A DNA stretch of 64,000 nt from contig OY987243.1 of NCBI GenBank assembly GCA_963920765.1, forward strand, positions 29,325,060-29,389,059, written 5' to 3'. The first letter of the stretch is position 1. Each line of letters begins with the position of its first letter. Made by a program: the position numbers and the translations under genes. Origin of the DNA: Ulota crispa (lineage: Eukaryota > Streptophyta > Bryopsida > Orthotrichales > Orthotrichaceae). The notes below the pieces were generated by a model. That model was not told where the DNA came from and did not search any database. It was given only the letters and a program-made list of their open reading frames with translations. Shown here piece by piece: positions 1 to 10,118 of this stretch.

Positions 1-66
1 AGCAAATGCCAGTTATATGGCAGTGTATTTACTATGTAATACGTAGAGCAGTCCTTTAAGGGTTAA
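1..66. mobile_element. Right end of a TTAA-flanked (piggyBac-like) element, cut by the window edge
   Basis: The segment ends in CTTTAAGGG followed by TTAA at 63-66, the same terminal pattern as the complete TTAA elements elsewhere in the window. Its inner part, with AGCAAATGCCAG near position 1, reappears at 1381-1427 with about 75-80% identity and the same orientation, ending GTTTAGGGG then TTAA. The body lies to the left of the window. Assignment to a piggyBac-like group is by terminal sequence only. Confidence 0.5.
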
Positions 67-3000
67 CCAAACAATCACCCATTCAGTTGAACAAAAAGCT
101 TTATGTTCTCTTTGCTTGTGAAGCTGAAAACATGAATTTCAATAAAATGGACTATTTCATGAAATATGGAATTGAAAATTTGGATTTTGAGGAAATTTCA
201 GTCCTTTTTTGTAATTATGGCTTTATATTTTCATCACAAATAGATTGTCTGGAAATGAAAAAACACAATGTTTTTGCAAAAAAAAAAAAGACAACACTTC
301 TTTATTAAGCCAAACATTGTTGACTCCATTTTTCATCAAAATTTAAATTTTATCAGATTTCACAAAAGAATCTTATATTATGTACTAGCAGTGGCGGTAT
401 TCGACAGTTGAAACTATATTGTAACTGGCATATCTGTTATAGTTTTAATCCGAAATTGTATTCTTTCTCACCATTGTAGACCATTTAATTAGTTTGAAGT
501 TTTGATAATATTATTTGTTAAATTTGGAAAATATCTCCATAATTTTGAGAGATATCCCATGAGAATTGTTCCCTTTCTTGTGATTTGAATTCAATTTCTT
601 TTTATGGGAAAGTAAAAACGAAATTGTAGGTGCACCCACTTGGATCCACAGTACCCTAGAAACCAATTAGTGAATGAAGCTCAATGAAATGTATTGTAAT
701 ACTTGTCACAGTCGTGAAAGCAACCACTTTTGACCATTCAAGGCATATACAAATAAAAAATTAATTCATTGGTCAATCAATGGTTTGGTGAGGAAATTAG
801 ACTTTTCGGGAGAGCCTATAATATCCTTTTGCCACTTGATTGTTATCAAGGAATTTTTTTTGGCAAATTTGAGCAAATTCTTGCCAATTCTAACAAGTTT
901 GAAAAACATGAGCACGTCCCTCCATGTGTTATCAATTAGAATGTGGATAACAAAGGGGGTGGCTGTTCCCAAAAATTTATAATTGCTAATATGATAAGCT
1001 TATCAAGTTTTTTTGTTTTGTTTTGATTCTTCAACCCATCTTCAAACCCACTTAAGGAGATTTTAGAATTGTCAATATCATCCATCTTTTTCAAGTACAT
1101 TCACAATATAATAAATTCCTTCCAAGTATTGGCAAACCCAAGGTATCTTTAACAGGAGTTTGGTGATTTTATTCAAACAATTTTGCCTCCATTTTATTTT
1201 GGTACCAACCTCTAAATGTTTGAAAGTGCTTTTGCAGCCAATACAATACAATGTACTTTTTTTAAAATTTGAATGGATTCACTCCTTAACTACATTTGAA
1301 ATCAACAAAAAAGCTAGAATATATATCACTGTTGTTTTAATGAGCTATTTGAGGTCCCCAATTAAAACTTCTTGTTGGTAGCAAATACCAGTCATACGAC
1401 AATGTATTTGGGACGTTTAGGGGTTAAAGTAGGCGGTATAGGAAGATTCTGGTAAAAATTGGTCTATAAAATCAACTGCTACCAACTTTTACTGGTGTAA
1501 ATTTTCATTTGTTTAAATATTGAAATCTTTTGAAAAGAAAGGAGAAAAAGGAGGAAAACGAAAAAAAAAAGGGTGAGGGGGAAGACTGGTAAGTTCGTCC
1601 GACATTTTGGTGAGCTACTATTGGACCTTATTGGACCGTACAATCAGAACTGCCAATAATAAGGTTATTTGGGAAACGTGCCATCTAAAAGATTCAGCCC
1701 ACTGACTTTTTATTTCTTTTTATAGTAGACTTTAAACTTGAAGCCTTTTTTCACTATTAAAATCTAGCCGTTGTATCTTGACCGTTGATAGGAATTAGCT
1801 GGCTCTAATGGGCAGTTCAAACCACGATTCTAGAACTAAGTTAGAAGAATGAAATTGGGACCGAAGGCTTTCCAAAGAAAATGGATATGTTTTTGTTTGT
1901 ACACATAAAATTGGAAAATCTTGGCTTCACCCAAAACAAACGGGAACTTTAGCTTCAAACTATTGAGCATCCCTCACCGTTAGTGTCCCCATCTTCAATA
2001 CCTACTTGTGTTAATGATGTCAATGACAAACAATTATTTAAAAAAATTTGTTATAGGTGACAAAGTGATGGTTTCAGGTGACAAAGTGGTGATTTTGGTG
2101 AGGAAGTGATGGTTTTGGGTAATTGGCATGACGGTTTTGAGTGACCCATCTCACTATTTAGGAACTTCTCAAGTTAGTATTATGAACATATGAGCATATG
2201 AGCACACTAAAGACACATCTCCTACACACAACTATACATTTTCAATGATTTAGGACTTTGAAAAATCATTATGAACAAGTGCTTACAATTGAGACTTTTG
2301 AATTGATGCCAATATTTTTGATTTCCTCTTTGTAACTTAACACTATTTTTATTTTTTTCAAAGTTCATCAAATGATTTTCTTACCCCAAAACTCTTAGTT
2401 TCACGCTTATGGGTGCTCTTGGCTTATGTCCCATTTCATTTTTTTCTAGCAATGCATTACCAATCTAACAACAGATTTGATAGATTTGGACCAATGGTGG
2501 TTGATCCCTCCATTTACTACCCAATGTAATATACACCAAAAATCTGGCAAAAAGTACCGACACCAAAAAACATGCCTTGCTACGTCCAGGTTTCAAGTCT
2601 TGGGTTCACAAAAACATGTTCATGGCAACACTTTTGGAAGTTTGCTACTGAAAAAGTGGGACTTTGTCCAAAAATAAAAGTCCCTTTTGGAAGTCAAGTC
2701 CCTCAACCATTTGTTCACTAAGAACATCTGAAATTTGGAATGATCTAGTTTGTGAGGTTGAAATGATTGTTTTTTTTATACGGAAATAATAAATTGATAA
2801 CTTATGGCTTCCTTCATAGTGTGAATGGTTGTTGCGTTACATTGCAAAATATAAAATGCTCAACAACGGGGAGGGTGTCAAAGCTCAGTAGATTTCTGAG
2901 CTGAATTCATTTTTCTTTCCAAAATTTTTCACTAGAAAAAAGTCTTGATTTTTGCGTGGTGGTTTGAAGGGGTTGTTCTTGTTGTTTTCCTTGGTTTCTC

Positions 3001-3640
3001 ACACTTAGCCCATGCTTCTTGTCGTCACTTTCCTTGATCTTTTATGTAGCTTGCTATGTTTTGCACCTAGGAAGGTGCACATGACGTTCCTCATGAGAAA
3101 ACGTGATTTTGGGTTTAGATAGAATGAGCTTTTCAAGCGGAATAATCCCCTCTATTTGCATTAGCACCCCCTCCCTCCGCGCTTATGCACTTCACAAACT
3201 TTTGCAATTAACCCGCATATGATCTAAGGCCATGACTCTCAGAACTTAGGCTCGGTACCAGACGTAATTATCTCATTGGTTGAAATATCAATTTTGTCCA
3301 TTGAAGGGGTTCACACTTAAGGTTTGTTTGATACTTCAACTCGCCATGTCACCAACCAATGTTCATGTTAGCGAACAAGATAATGAAATTTTGGGGTTTG
3401 CTCTAAGGGTAGTACCAAACTTGTCCAATAGTGGAACACTCTTGGATGACACACCCAAAAATTGGATGACATGGAAGTGGTCCTAGTAGATGAAATATTG
3501 GATAGGGAACCAGTTTTTGTGTTTCGTCTAGCTGCTAGTCTGAAATGGGCCTTAGAGGCCTTCAAGAGTAAGGTGGAAGCACCCATACCCAATAACTTAA
3601 GTGATTTTGCAACAAACTACAAAGAATTTGAGGCAACAAA
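67..3640. other. AT-rich intergenic DNA without a recognisable gene
   Basis: Only short open frames occur here and none has a protein-like composition or a recognisable motif. The stretch contains the second element end at 1381-1427 and a weak short tandem pattern at about 2050-2150, built on GTGACAAAGTGATGGTTT-like units. Frames at 3280-3640 look slightly more protein-like but match nothing I know. Confidence 0.6.
1381..1427. mobile_element. Solo right end of a TTAA-flanked element
   Basis: The sequence GCAAATACCAG at the left and GGACGTTTAGGGG at the right, followed by TTAA at 1424-1427, resembles the element end at 1-66. No matching left end (TTAACCCC...) is found in the preceding 1.3 kb, so this is probably a truncated or decayed copy. 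Confidence 0.4.
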
Positions 3641-3652
3641 TGTTTTTCCCAT

Positions 3653-4606
3653 GTACAGCGGCCTCCAACAAAGATTGTCAGGCCAGCCTTATTCCATTGA
3701 GAGGTCATGTCATTCTGACATGAAAATGAGGTCCATTGGCCTTTGTTTTTTTCTTGTATTTTTAGTATTTCATACTTACCCCAATCCCAACCAAGCATAC
3801 CAAATTTCAACCCCAAAAAATCAAAATCCAAATTTTGATAAATTGTTTTGTGTCACAAATCATGGTATTACATGGTTTTACAAGAAAATTGATTGGTGAA
3901 CATTGATAATGAATTTTGGAGATTTGATTGCATGGGTATGAAGGTAGCATCCATATGCACATCCATATGCAAACCTTCCATGCTATACAAAACCCCTTAA
4001 GCAAAACAAAATTGATCTTTGAAGGGTTTAGTGTGACCCGTGATATGTCCAAATTTTGTAATACATATACTTTTAATTTTTAGTTAGCTTTTCACCAAAG
4101 AAACACAATAGCATGTTCAAAGGTACAAACTTAGTCACAATGTATGAGTCAAATAACAAAATTTGATTATCATAAGAAAATATCTATATTACAAAATTTG
4201 GACATATCACGGGTCACACTAAACCCTTCAAGATCAATTTTATTATGCTTAAGGGGTTTTGTATAGCATGGAAGGTTTGCATATGGATGTGCATATGGAT
4301 GCTATCTTCATATCCATGCAATCAAATCTCCAAAATTCATCATCAATGTTTATCAATCAATTTTCTTGTAAAACCGTGTAATACCATGATTTGTGACACA
4401 AAACAATTTATCAAAATTTGGATTTTGATTTTTTGGGGTTGAAATTTGGTGCGCTTGGTTGGGATTGGGGTAAGTATGAAATACTAAAAATACAAGAAAA
4501 AAACAAAGGCCAATGGACCTCATTTTCATGTCAAAATGACATGACCTCTCAATGGAATAAGGCTGGCCTGACAATCTTTGTTGGAGGCCGTAGTACAAAG
4601 ATAAGA
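3653..4606. repeat. Large inverted repeat, about 410-bp arms around a 125-bp spacer
   Basis: The left arm (3653-4064) begins GTACAGCGGCCTCCAACAAA and the right arm (4190-4606) ends with the near-perfect reverse complement. The arms appear more than 90% identical. The spacer 4065-4189 is AT-rich and unrelated. Open frames on both strands in the arms are mirror copies of each other and are not genes. The structure fits a foldback transposon or an inverted duplication. I see no clear target-site duplication at the outer ends. Confidence 0.85.
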
Positions 4607-5034
4607 AATATTGGGATTGCAAATTTTTCATAATTTTATTTGCAAAACTAAAATTAATATGAATTTTTGGATCAAGTCAAAAAGTGCTTTGAACCATTGC
4701 CAACCTCTAAATTCATGCAATTCCAATAACAACCAAACTACTTTCTGCTCATTACTTCTTACCTCACTTTGGGATATTTGACATGACTAAAGTGATCCCA
4801 ACCTTAAAAAGGCTAGAAGAACACATTCCAACACACTTATCCCTATTGATATTGGGCACCCTATTAGTTGGATATAGGACATTGTTGGCTATAGGTGCTT
4901 CCACCTTATTAACAATTTCGTCATCTCCTGCGAGAACGCCTCAAACAAATTCCGCTTTTTCCTTGAGGGTTAGAAAGCTCCTATTAAAATAAATCTTAAA
5001 AACACTAAAGAACCAATTTGTGTTTTTGAAAAAA

Positions 5035-5240
5035 ACAAAAGCTGCCCGAAATCGCTGCCCGTAGCCTGACGAAGGAGAAGGACAACACGTCTTCTCTGTT
5101 GCGCAGCATCGTCGAACTAGCCCCAAGCCTGCAGAAATTTTGCTTCTGTCGGCATACTTCTACAAGAAATGGAGGAGCTGCAAGCATTCCTGCAGTTCAC
5201 CGTTTTACAGACAAGCGCTAGGACTGTGCCAAGAACCTGA
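5035..5240 (+). pseudogene. Possible frameshifted coding relic
   Basis: This GC-richer patch reads as plausible protein in one frame (KLPEIAARSLTKEKD, then SSLLRSIVELAPSLQ). After an apparent +1 shift it continues as VGILLQEMEELQAFLQF before stops. Composition differs from the AT-rich flanks. I do not recognise the family. It could be one decayed exon or a captured gene fragment; the surrounding 4607-5034 and 5241-5700 show nothing else. Confidence 0.25.
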
Positions 5241-5700
5241 TCGATCGATTGAACTCTGTGAGTCTCCTTGCCGACCTATGGTACGCAATCTCTCGTTTAC
5301 ACCAACATTCTCAACTCACTCTCCTAGCTCTTGATTCCTTCCTCCCATGTTCGCCATACCCTGAGTGTCTTTTACCATCTCATCCTTGCAAACCATTTCC
5401 CCTGGTTTGCAACGATCTCACTCTTTCGGTGATGCTCGAAAAGCGCCCTGTGGTTTCGGATTAGTGCTCTTGTATGCTTGCCACAGAGTTTGAAACCGCT
5501 CTTCCTAGCTAGCTATGTCGGTACTACTCGAGCTATATTCTCCGGTGCAACATGCCATGTAAGAAGTTTTTGTTCTTCACTTTCCTGGCCATGGTGCACC
5601 ATTAGAGGTTCAACTCGTTTCAGGTTCGTCACGGGTGGGTACTCTCACACTAGAGAGCGGGACTAGCAGATTTTAAAAAGGTAATAATGAAGGTTTTTTT

Positions 5701-5853
5701 AAGGGCGTCCTTACATGTGAGACCGGTGGCTGGTGAAGCTCACCGATAGGATGGGATTTTAGGATGGGATTTTAGAAAAATAAGAACTCTCATCTAACCG
5801 GTGAGTTACAGTGACCTTCACCGGCCACCAGTCTCATATGGAAAGACATCCTT
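5701..5853. mobile_element. Short hairpin MITE
   Basis: Arms of about 43 bases (5701-5745 and 5811-5853) are inverted copies carrying GAGACCGGTGGCTGGTGAAG on the left and CTTCACCGGCCACCAGTCTC on the right. The middle holds a duplicated GGATGGGATTTTA. No target duplication is clear. A similar AGGGCGTCCT start occurs at about 63,659, so more than one copy may exist. Confidence 0.6.
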
Positions 5854-6483
5854 CAGGATATTGTGTTGTGAATGAGGAATCGTGAGCATAGAGTTTTTGT
5901 TAAAACAATCAATTTCATCTATAATTGTGTACATGGGAGTTTATAAGTATGCATTTTTGAACTTTCATCTCTCAGAAAACTTTCTGTTTTTATAAATTTT
6001 TCATTGATTTTGAGCTTGAAATTGGTTTCTGCTCACGACACCTTGGCTCACTGCTCATGGCTCGTAGTTTTGCGCTCACCAAAATAGCGTGTCCGTATTC
6101 TTAGGAAACGTGATATTGTTTTTAAGGCTACATGTGTCAACATATTCTAAGAAACTCAGTGAATAGTGTAAACACAATCTCTCTACAAGTGAAAGAACGC
6201 ATGGGATACCTGAAGCTGAGAGCCATGGATTAGAATACTAGTTAAGCTCTACCATAACTGTGCCATAACTGATACTGGTTTTTTTACAAGGTTTCCCTTA
6301 CCCTTTGGGGTTCTGTGTGGCTTAGCGGTTATGTTAAAATTTGAGTTGGCAGCTTGCTGGACAGCTTTTAAGTAAGAGCCCCAGTCGCCAGTGCCGGAAC
6401 GTTGGCCCGCAAGTAAGGCCATGATATATGTATGATGTTGAGAATAGTTCGTTGAACTGAAGGACGAGAAGGTGTAAATAGTA
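5854..6483. other. Intergenic DNA, nothing recognised
   Basis: No open frame of protein-like composition, no RNA gene and no clear repeat was seen between the hairpin element and the Stowaway element. Confidence 0.5.
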
Positions 6484-7163
6484 CTCCCTCTGTACCTCTA
6501 AAAACTGTCTAAAAAGCTTCCTTGCTAAAGAATTTACTGTGTTTTTGGCCTTTGTGATAGTGACATATGCATTCTAGAATCAATACATCAATCAAAATCT
6601 CTAATTTTGATGTTGTTGTTTGGGCACCCATATTTGTGCATGTTGCCAACTTCTCGTTATTGATGATTTAAAGATTAGTAGTAATAATGGTGCCTCATAT
6701 GGGCAAGGTCAAGCTTCCTAGGAGAGGAATGTGCTCTCTAATTGCTTAACTTGCCCCCATGAGATCATTGAACATGGCAAACTAACACCATATTAGGTAG
6801 ATTGGGAAAACAGCACATTCTAGGACTTTCGCTAATTTCGTTATTATATACAATTTAGCATATTACAAAAAAATGAGCATGCACTTTCTTGTACAATAGT
6901 GAAGTCTCAATAATGCAAGAGAATGGTGTCAATCAGGACATTTTTTTTTTTTTTGTCAATCGGGACATTTCTTTGTCAATTGGGACATTTTTTTTGCTCT
7001 ATTAGGACATGTTGATCTAAACAGTTTTTTGTCACGTTTAGTTTAGGACGCGTCAATTAGGACACTGTTTTCTTGATGGCAAACGCTTTCTGAGCGTTTG
7101 AAATTAGCAAAAGGGAGCTTTTTAGTGGTACAAAGAAATGTGTTTTTAGAGGGAAAGAGGGAG
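6484..7163. mobile_element. Stowaway-type MITE interrupted by a nested insertion
   Basis: The left end CTCCCTCTGTACCTCTAAAA follows TA, and the right end TTTTTAGAGGGAAAGAGGGAG closes the element. These are Stowaway (Tc1/mariner-related) terminal inverted repeats. The interior is homologous to the elements at 43,373-43,782 and 44,094-44,678. It is split at 6784-7075 by another insertion. The right-hand TA is degraded to GA. Its right end lies only about 90 bp from the start codon of the next gene, so it probably contributes to that gene's promoter or leader. Confidence 0.85.
6784..7075. mobile_element. 292-bp insertion nested in the Stowaway MITE, 9-bp target duplication
   Basis: The host MITE is interrupted by 292 bp flanked by the direct repeat ATGGCAAAC (6775-6783 and 7076-7084), a 9-bp duplication. 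The left end begins TAACACCATATTAGGTAGAT, the terminal sequence of the AACACC family seen at 26,220 and 34,127. The right end differs, so the copy is altered. It contains four or five spaced copies of a motif like TCAATTNGGACATTT (about 6932-7065). Confidence 0.75.
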
Positions 7164-7254
7164 GAATACTAAGTTGCTTATACGTCGTGCTGTGACCTGA
7201 CCAGACACAGGCAGTGAGTGAGTGAGAGTATCCGACGACGACGAGGCTGGAACC

Positions 7255-7644
7255 ATGGTGGTATCCACAGAGATCGTGAACGGGACGGACGGGAACTTGT
7301 CACTGAAGGAGGGGAACGCCGGGGTGTACCGGGACATCAAGGTGCTGCCAGCCACCAAGAGGCACACCATCCAGATCGACCCCAACGCCACGTACCGCGA
7401 GTACGCGGTGGTGAGCACGCCGGGCCCCGGAGGAGACAAGGTGTTCATCTCCTCCGACGACTGCATCGACAACTCCGTCATCACCATCGTCCGGAACCCC
7501 ACCACCCGCAAACATGAGAGCAAAGGCCAACGCCGTGACGCGCCCGACTCTTCTTCTTCTTCGGACCCGCAGCAGCAACAGCAACAAGCCTCCGGCAACG
7601 TCTGGTCCCGGGTGATGAAGAAGATCTGGTCTATTAAGAAGTGA
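7255..7644 (+). CDS. Small uncharacterised plant protein (129 aa), intronless
   Basis: The start ATG at 7255 has a good plant context (AACCATGG). The coding sequence is clearly GC-richer than its flanks. Residues about 3-85 form one compact block with VNGTDGNLSLKEG, GVYRDIKVLP and IDPNATYREYAVV, followed by SSDDCIDNSVITIVRNP. This pattern looks like a beta-rich domain and resembles, from memory, an uncharacterised family common in mosses, liverworts and lycophytes (possibly the one called DUF7748). The tail is low complexity (five Ser, then six Gln interrupted near the front) and ends in a basic Trp-containing segment, VMKKIWSIKK. No signal peptide or membrane segment is visible, so it is probably soluble. 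A Stowaway element ends about 90 bp upstream, and 218-bp direct repeats begin about 50 bp downstream in the likely 3' UTR. That it is a gene is well supported by composition. Its function is unknown. Confidence 0.75.
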   Translation: MVVSTEIVNGTDGNLSLKEGNAGVYRDIKVLPATKRHTIQIDPNATYREYAVVSTPGPGGDKVFISSDDCIDNSVITIVRNPTTRKHESKGQRRDAPDSSSSSDPQQQQQQASGNVWSRVMKKIWSIKK

Positions 7645-7691
7645 AACACATTCCCTGCCCTAAGGTAACCTACCTGAGCGGTTCCCAATGC

Positions 7692-8372
7692 TGCACTCTA
7701 TATTTGGGGTGTTCTTCACACACTCTTGAAGCCAAAGTGGAGCAGTGAATGTCACTTGCACAAGCAAATCTGATCACATGTCAATTTAGGAGTTAGTTTG
7801 GGAGGGTTGAGATTGGGACCGTCAAGTACATGTAAAGGAACACATCCAAGCAGCTTCTAGGGTAGTCTAGAGTTGCTAATATAAGGACCTTATGAGTTGC
7901 AACTTTGTTGCACTTTACATTTGGGATGTTCTCCACATACTCTTGAACCCAAAGTGGAGCAGTGGATGTCACTTGCAAAAGCATATCTTGTCACATGTTA
8001 GCTTAGGAGCTAGTTTGGGAGAGCTGAGATTGGGACTGCCAAGTACATATATAGGATCCATAGTTTGGGGAGTTTTTTTTAGCTTAACTGGCCAATATCC
8101 TACATTCTCTTGGGCCAACTAGTTGTTTAGAGTATACTCCTTACTAAGCTTATAGAAATAAAGAATATTCTCTCTTTTTTCCTCTTAAATGATCGGTTTT
8201 TTTCCCTAAACTTTTGAATTCAATTTGGCAATTCTCAAAATCAACCGGCTAGCTTGTAAATAAATACCGATACTCCCCGTACATTGATAGGAACACATCC
8301 AAGCAATTTCAAGAATAATTTAGAGTTGCTAATAAGGACCCTATGAGCTGCAACTTTGCCCTTTAATATAAA
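7692..8372. repeat. 218-bp direct repeats downstream of the small gene
   Basis: A unit starting GCACTCTATATTTGGGGTGT (7692) is repeated from 7910 with about 85% identity. A third partial copy at about 8282-8372 (AGGAACACATCCAAGCAA... to CTATGAGCTGCAACTTTG) is separated by unrelated sequence. Each full unit carries AAAGTGGAGCAGTG. The repeats probably lie in the 3' UTR or just beyond. Confidence 0.75.
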
Positions 8373-8569
8373 ATAATCTACAATAATTTTTTCACTCTAT
8401 GATATCTTGTTGAAAGGCTAACCCTACAGATTTTGTTCCTGAATTTTCTGAGACCTTTAAATAAACTGAACCCGTAAACGCTCGGGTTTGGGTAAGGTTA
8501 CCTTAAACTTGCCAATACTGTTGCCATGTGTTGCAACTTATGAGATTCCTAAGCTCCCGAGCCAAGTAA

Positions 8570-9247
8570 GTGCGTGAAGAAGAATCCAGTCCAAGCTCCA
8601 CCTATTGAAACTCTTGAGCAAATAACTGAAGAAAAGCACACCACGTACATAGATTGTGTGATTTTGTGTGGCTCTAGCTTTCTGTGTATATCTGGGTTCA
8701 GAGACTCTCTGGTGTAGACTGAATTCTCTAGCTATAGACGTAAACTAGAATACTCATTCTCGAAGGAATGGGGAACCTCACTTTTTATCTTGTGTGTACC
8801 TCTTATGGAACTCGTACAGTACAATGACAATCTAATAACCCCTAAATGCCTAAGGGTACTTTTGAAGGTATTTCTGATGTTTTTGATTTGTCATTGCAAG
8901 ATGATTTGTGCGTGAAGAAGAATCCAATTCAAGCTCCACTTGCTGAAATACTTGTGCAAGTAACTAAAGCAAGAACACCACGTACATTGTTTCTGTGTGA
9001 TTTTGTGTGGCTCTAGCTTGTTGTGTATATCTGGGTTCACAGAATCTTTGGTGTAGAGTGTAGACTGAATTCTCTGGCAATAGACGTAACTAGAATACTC
9101 ATTCTCAAAGGAATGGGGAACCTCACTTCTTATCTTGTATGTACCTCTCATGGAACTCAGATACAATGGCAACCTAATAACCCCTAAATGCCTAAGGGTA
9201 CTTTTGAAGGTATTTTATGAAGTTTTTAATTTGTCGTTGCAAGATCA
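8570..9247. repeat. Two tandem copies of a 338-bp unit
   Basis: Both copies begin GTGCGTGAAGAAGAATCCA (8570 and 8908) and end with AACCCCTAAATGCCTAAGGG followed by a Thr-rich-looking but non-coding tail. Identity is about 85-90%. No open frame is preserved between copies, so this is a non-coding tandem duplication. Confidence 0.8.
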
Positions 9248-9250
9248 TTG

Positions 9251-9300
9251 TTAACCCCCTAAACATCGAAGAGGACGTTTTTTTGTTCTTTGGAAAAGCA
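9251..9300. mobile_element. Left end of a TTAA-flanked element fragment
   Basis: TTAA at 9251-9254 is followed by CCCCCTAAACATCGAAGAGG and then a stretch like the start of the element at 46,544 (GAGGACNTTT...TTGTNCTTTGG). No right end is visible before the NUFIP-like relic, so it is a fragment. Confidence 0.4.
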
Positions 9301-9535
9301 AAAGAAAGGTTTAAAAAAAGAAGTAAAACTAGACTATGACTATAAAAGTAGGAAGGAAGGTGTTTAATGTTAGCATTTGAGTTACTATATTTATGAATAT
9401 ATTTATGTATATATAGATGTATGTTGAGTGAGTTAAGTTTAAATTTATTATTTAGTATTCATTATTCAATATTCAATTAATAAAAAGGTCCCGTGTTTCT
9501 TAACATAAAACTCTTGCCATAACATTTGGTTGGCT

Positions 9536-10118
9536 TTCGAAAAGGCTGTGAAAGACCACAAGGTAACATCCCATAGCAAATCCGGTAATCCACTCCTCAT
9601 GAAAGCTGCAATGGAAAAACCAAAAGAAAGTGAAGATGAAATCAAAGCATGGCGTGAAGAGAGAAAGTGGAACTATCCTACTCGGTTAAACATTCAACGC
9701 AAGGAAGACCAAGCACGGTGTGAGGAGAGAATGAGGAACTATCCTATTTGGTTAAACATTGAGCCTAAGGAAGAGATCCTTGAAGGGAAGGTTGCAATGG
9801 GAGAGTTGATTCATGAAGATACCAAGCAGTCTGGTAATCCACTCTCCATGAAGGCTACAATGAGAAAACCAAAAGAAAGTGAAGATGAAATCAAAGCATG
9901 GCGTGAAGAGAGAGAGAGGAACTATATTACTTGGTTAACTAAATATTTAACACAAGGAAGAGATCCTCAAAGGGAAGGGTGCAAGGGAAGAGCTAATTGA
10001 TGAAGATAACATGTAGCGCCAACAAAGAATGAAGGAGATTCTAGCAAAGCAGACTGAGTTAAGGGTTCCAATTGCTAAAGTTCTAGCATACTACTTACTC
10101 TTACAAAGACAACAATAG
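9536..10118 (+). pseudogene. Decayed NUFIP-like (box C/D snoRNP assembly factor) gene copy with internal repeats
   Basis: The open frame carries DEIKAWREERKWNYPTRLNI, the core NUFIP motif (a conserved Trp-Arg-Glu-Arg...Asn-Tyr-Pro-Thr...Asn-Ile block). The motif is repeated more weakly as CEERMRNYPIWLNIEPKE and again as DEIKAWREERERNYITWLT. After about 9960 the frame shifts. In the new frame GAREELIDEDNM ends in a stop and is followed by MKEILAKQTELRVPIAKV, matching the next conserved part of plant NUFIP proteins. Intact NUFIP proteins carry the motif once and have a zinc finger upstream, which is absent here. The copy lacks introns over this span. It is therefore a partial, repeat-expanded, frameshifted relic. 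NUFIP works with R2TP in box C/D snoRNP assembly; this copy is unlikely to function. Confidence 0.65.

Noticed and set aside
3562..4633. Similar open frames on both strands (DFDFLGLKFG... and its mirror)
   Set aside because: They are the same sequence read from the two arms of an inverted repeat; neither has independent support as a gene.
7146..7688. 180-codon minus-strand frame over the small gene
   Set aside because: It is antisense to the plus-strand gene, is Cys/Ser/Glu low complexity, and owes its length to the GC-rich coding strand opposite.
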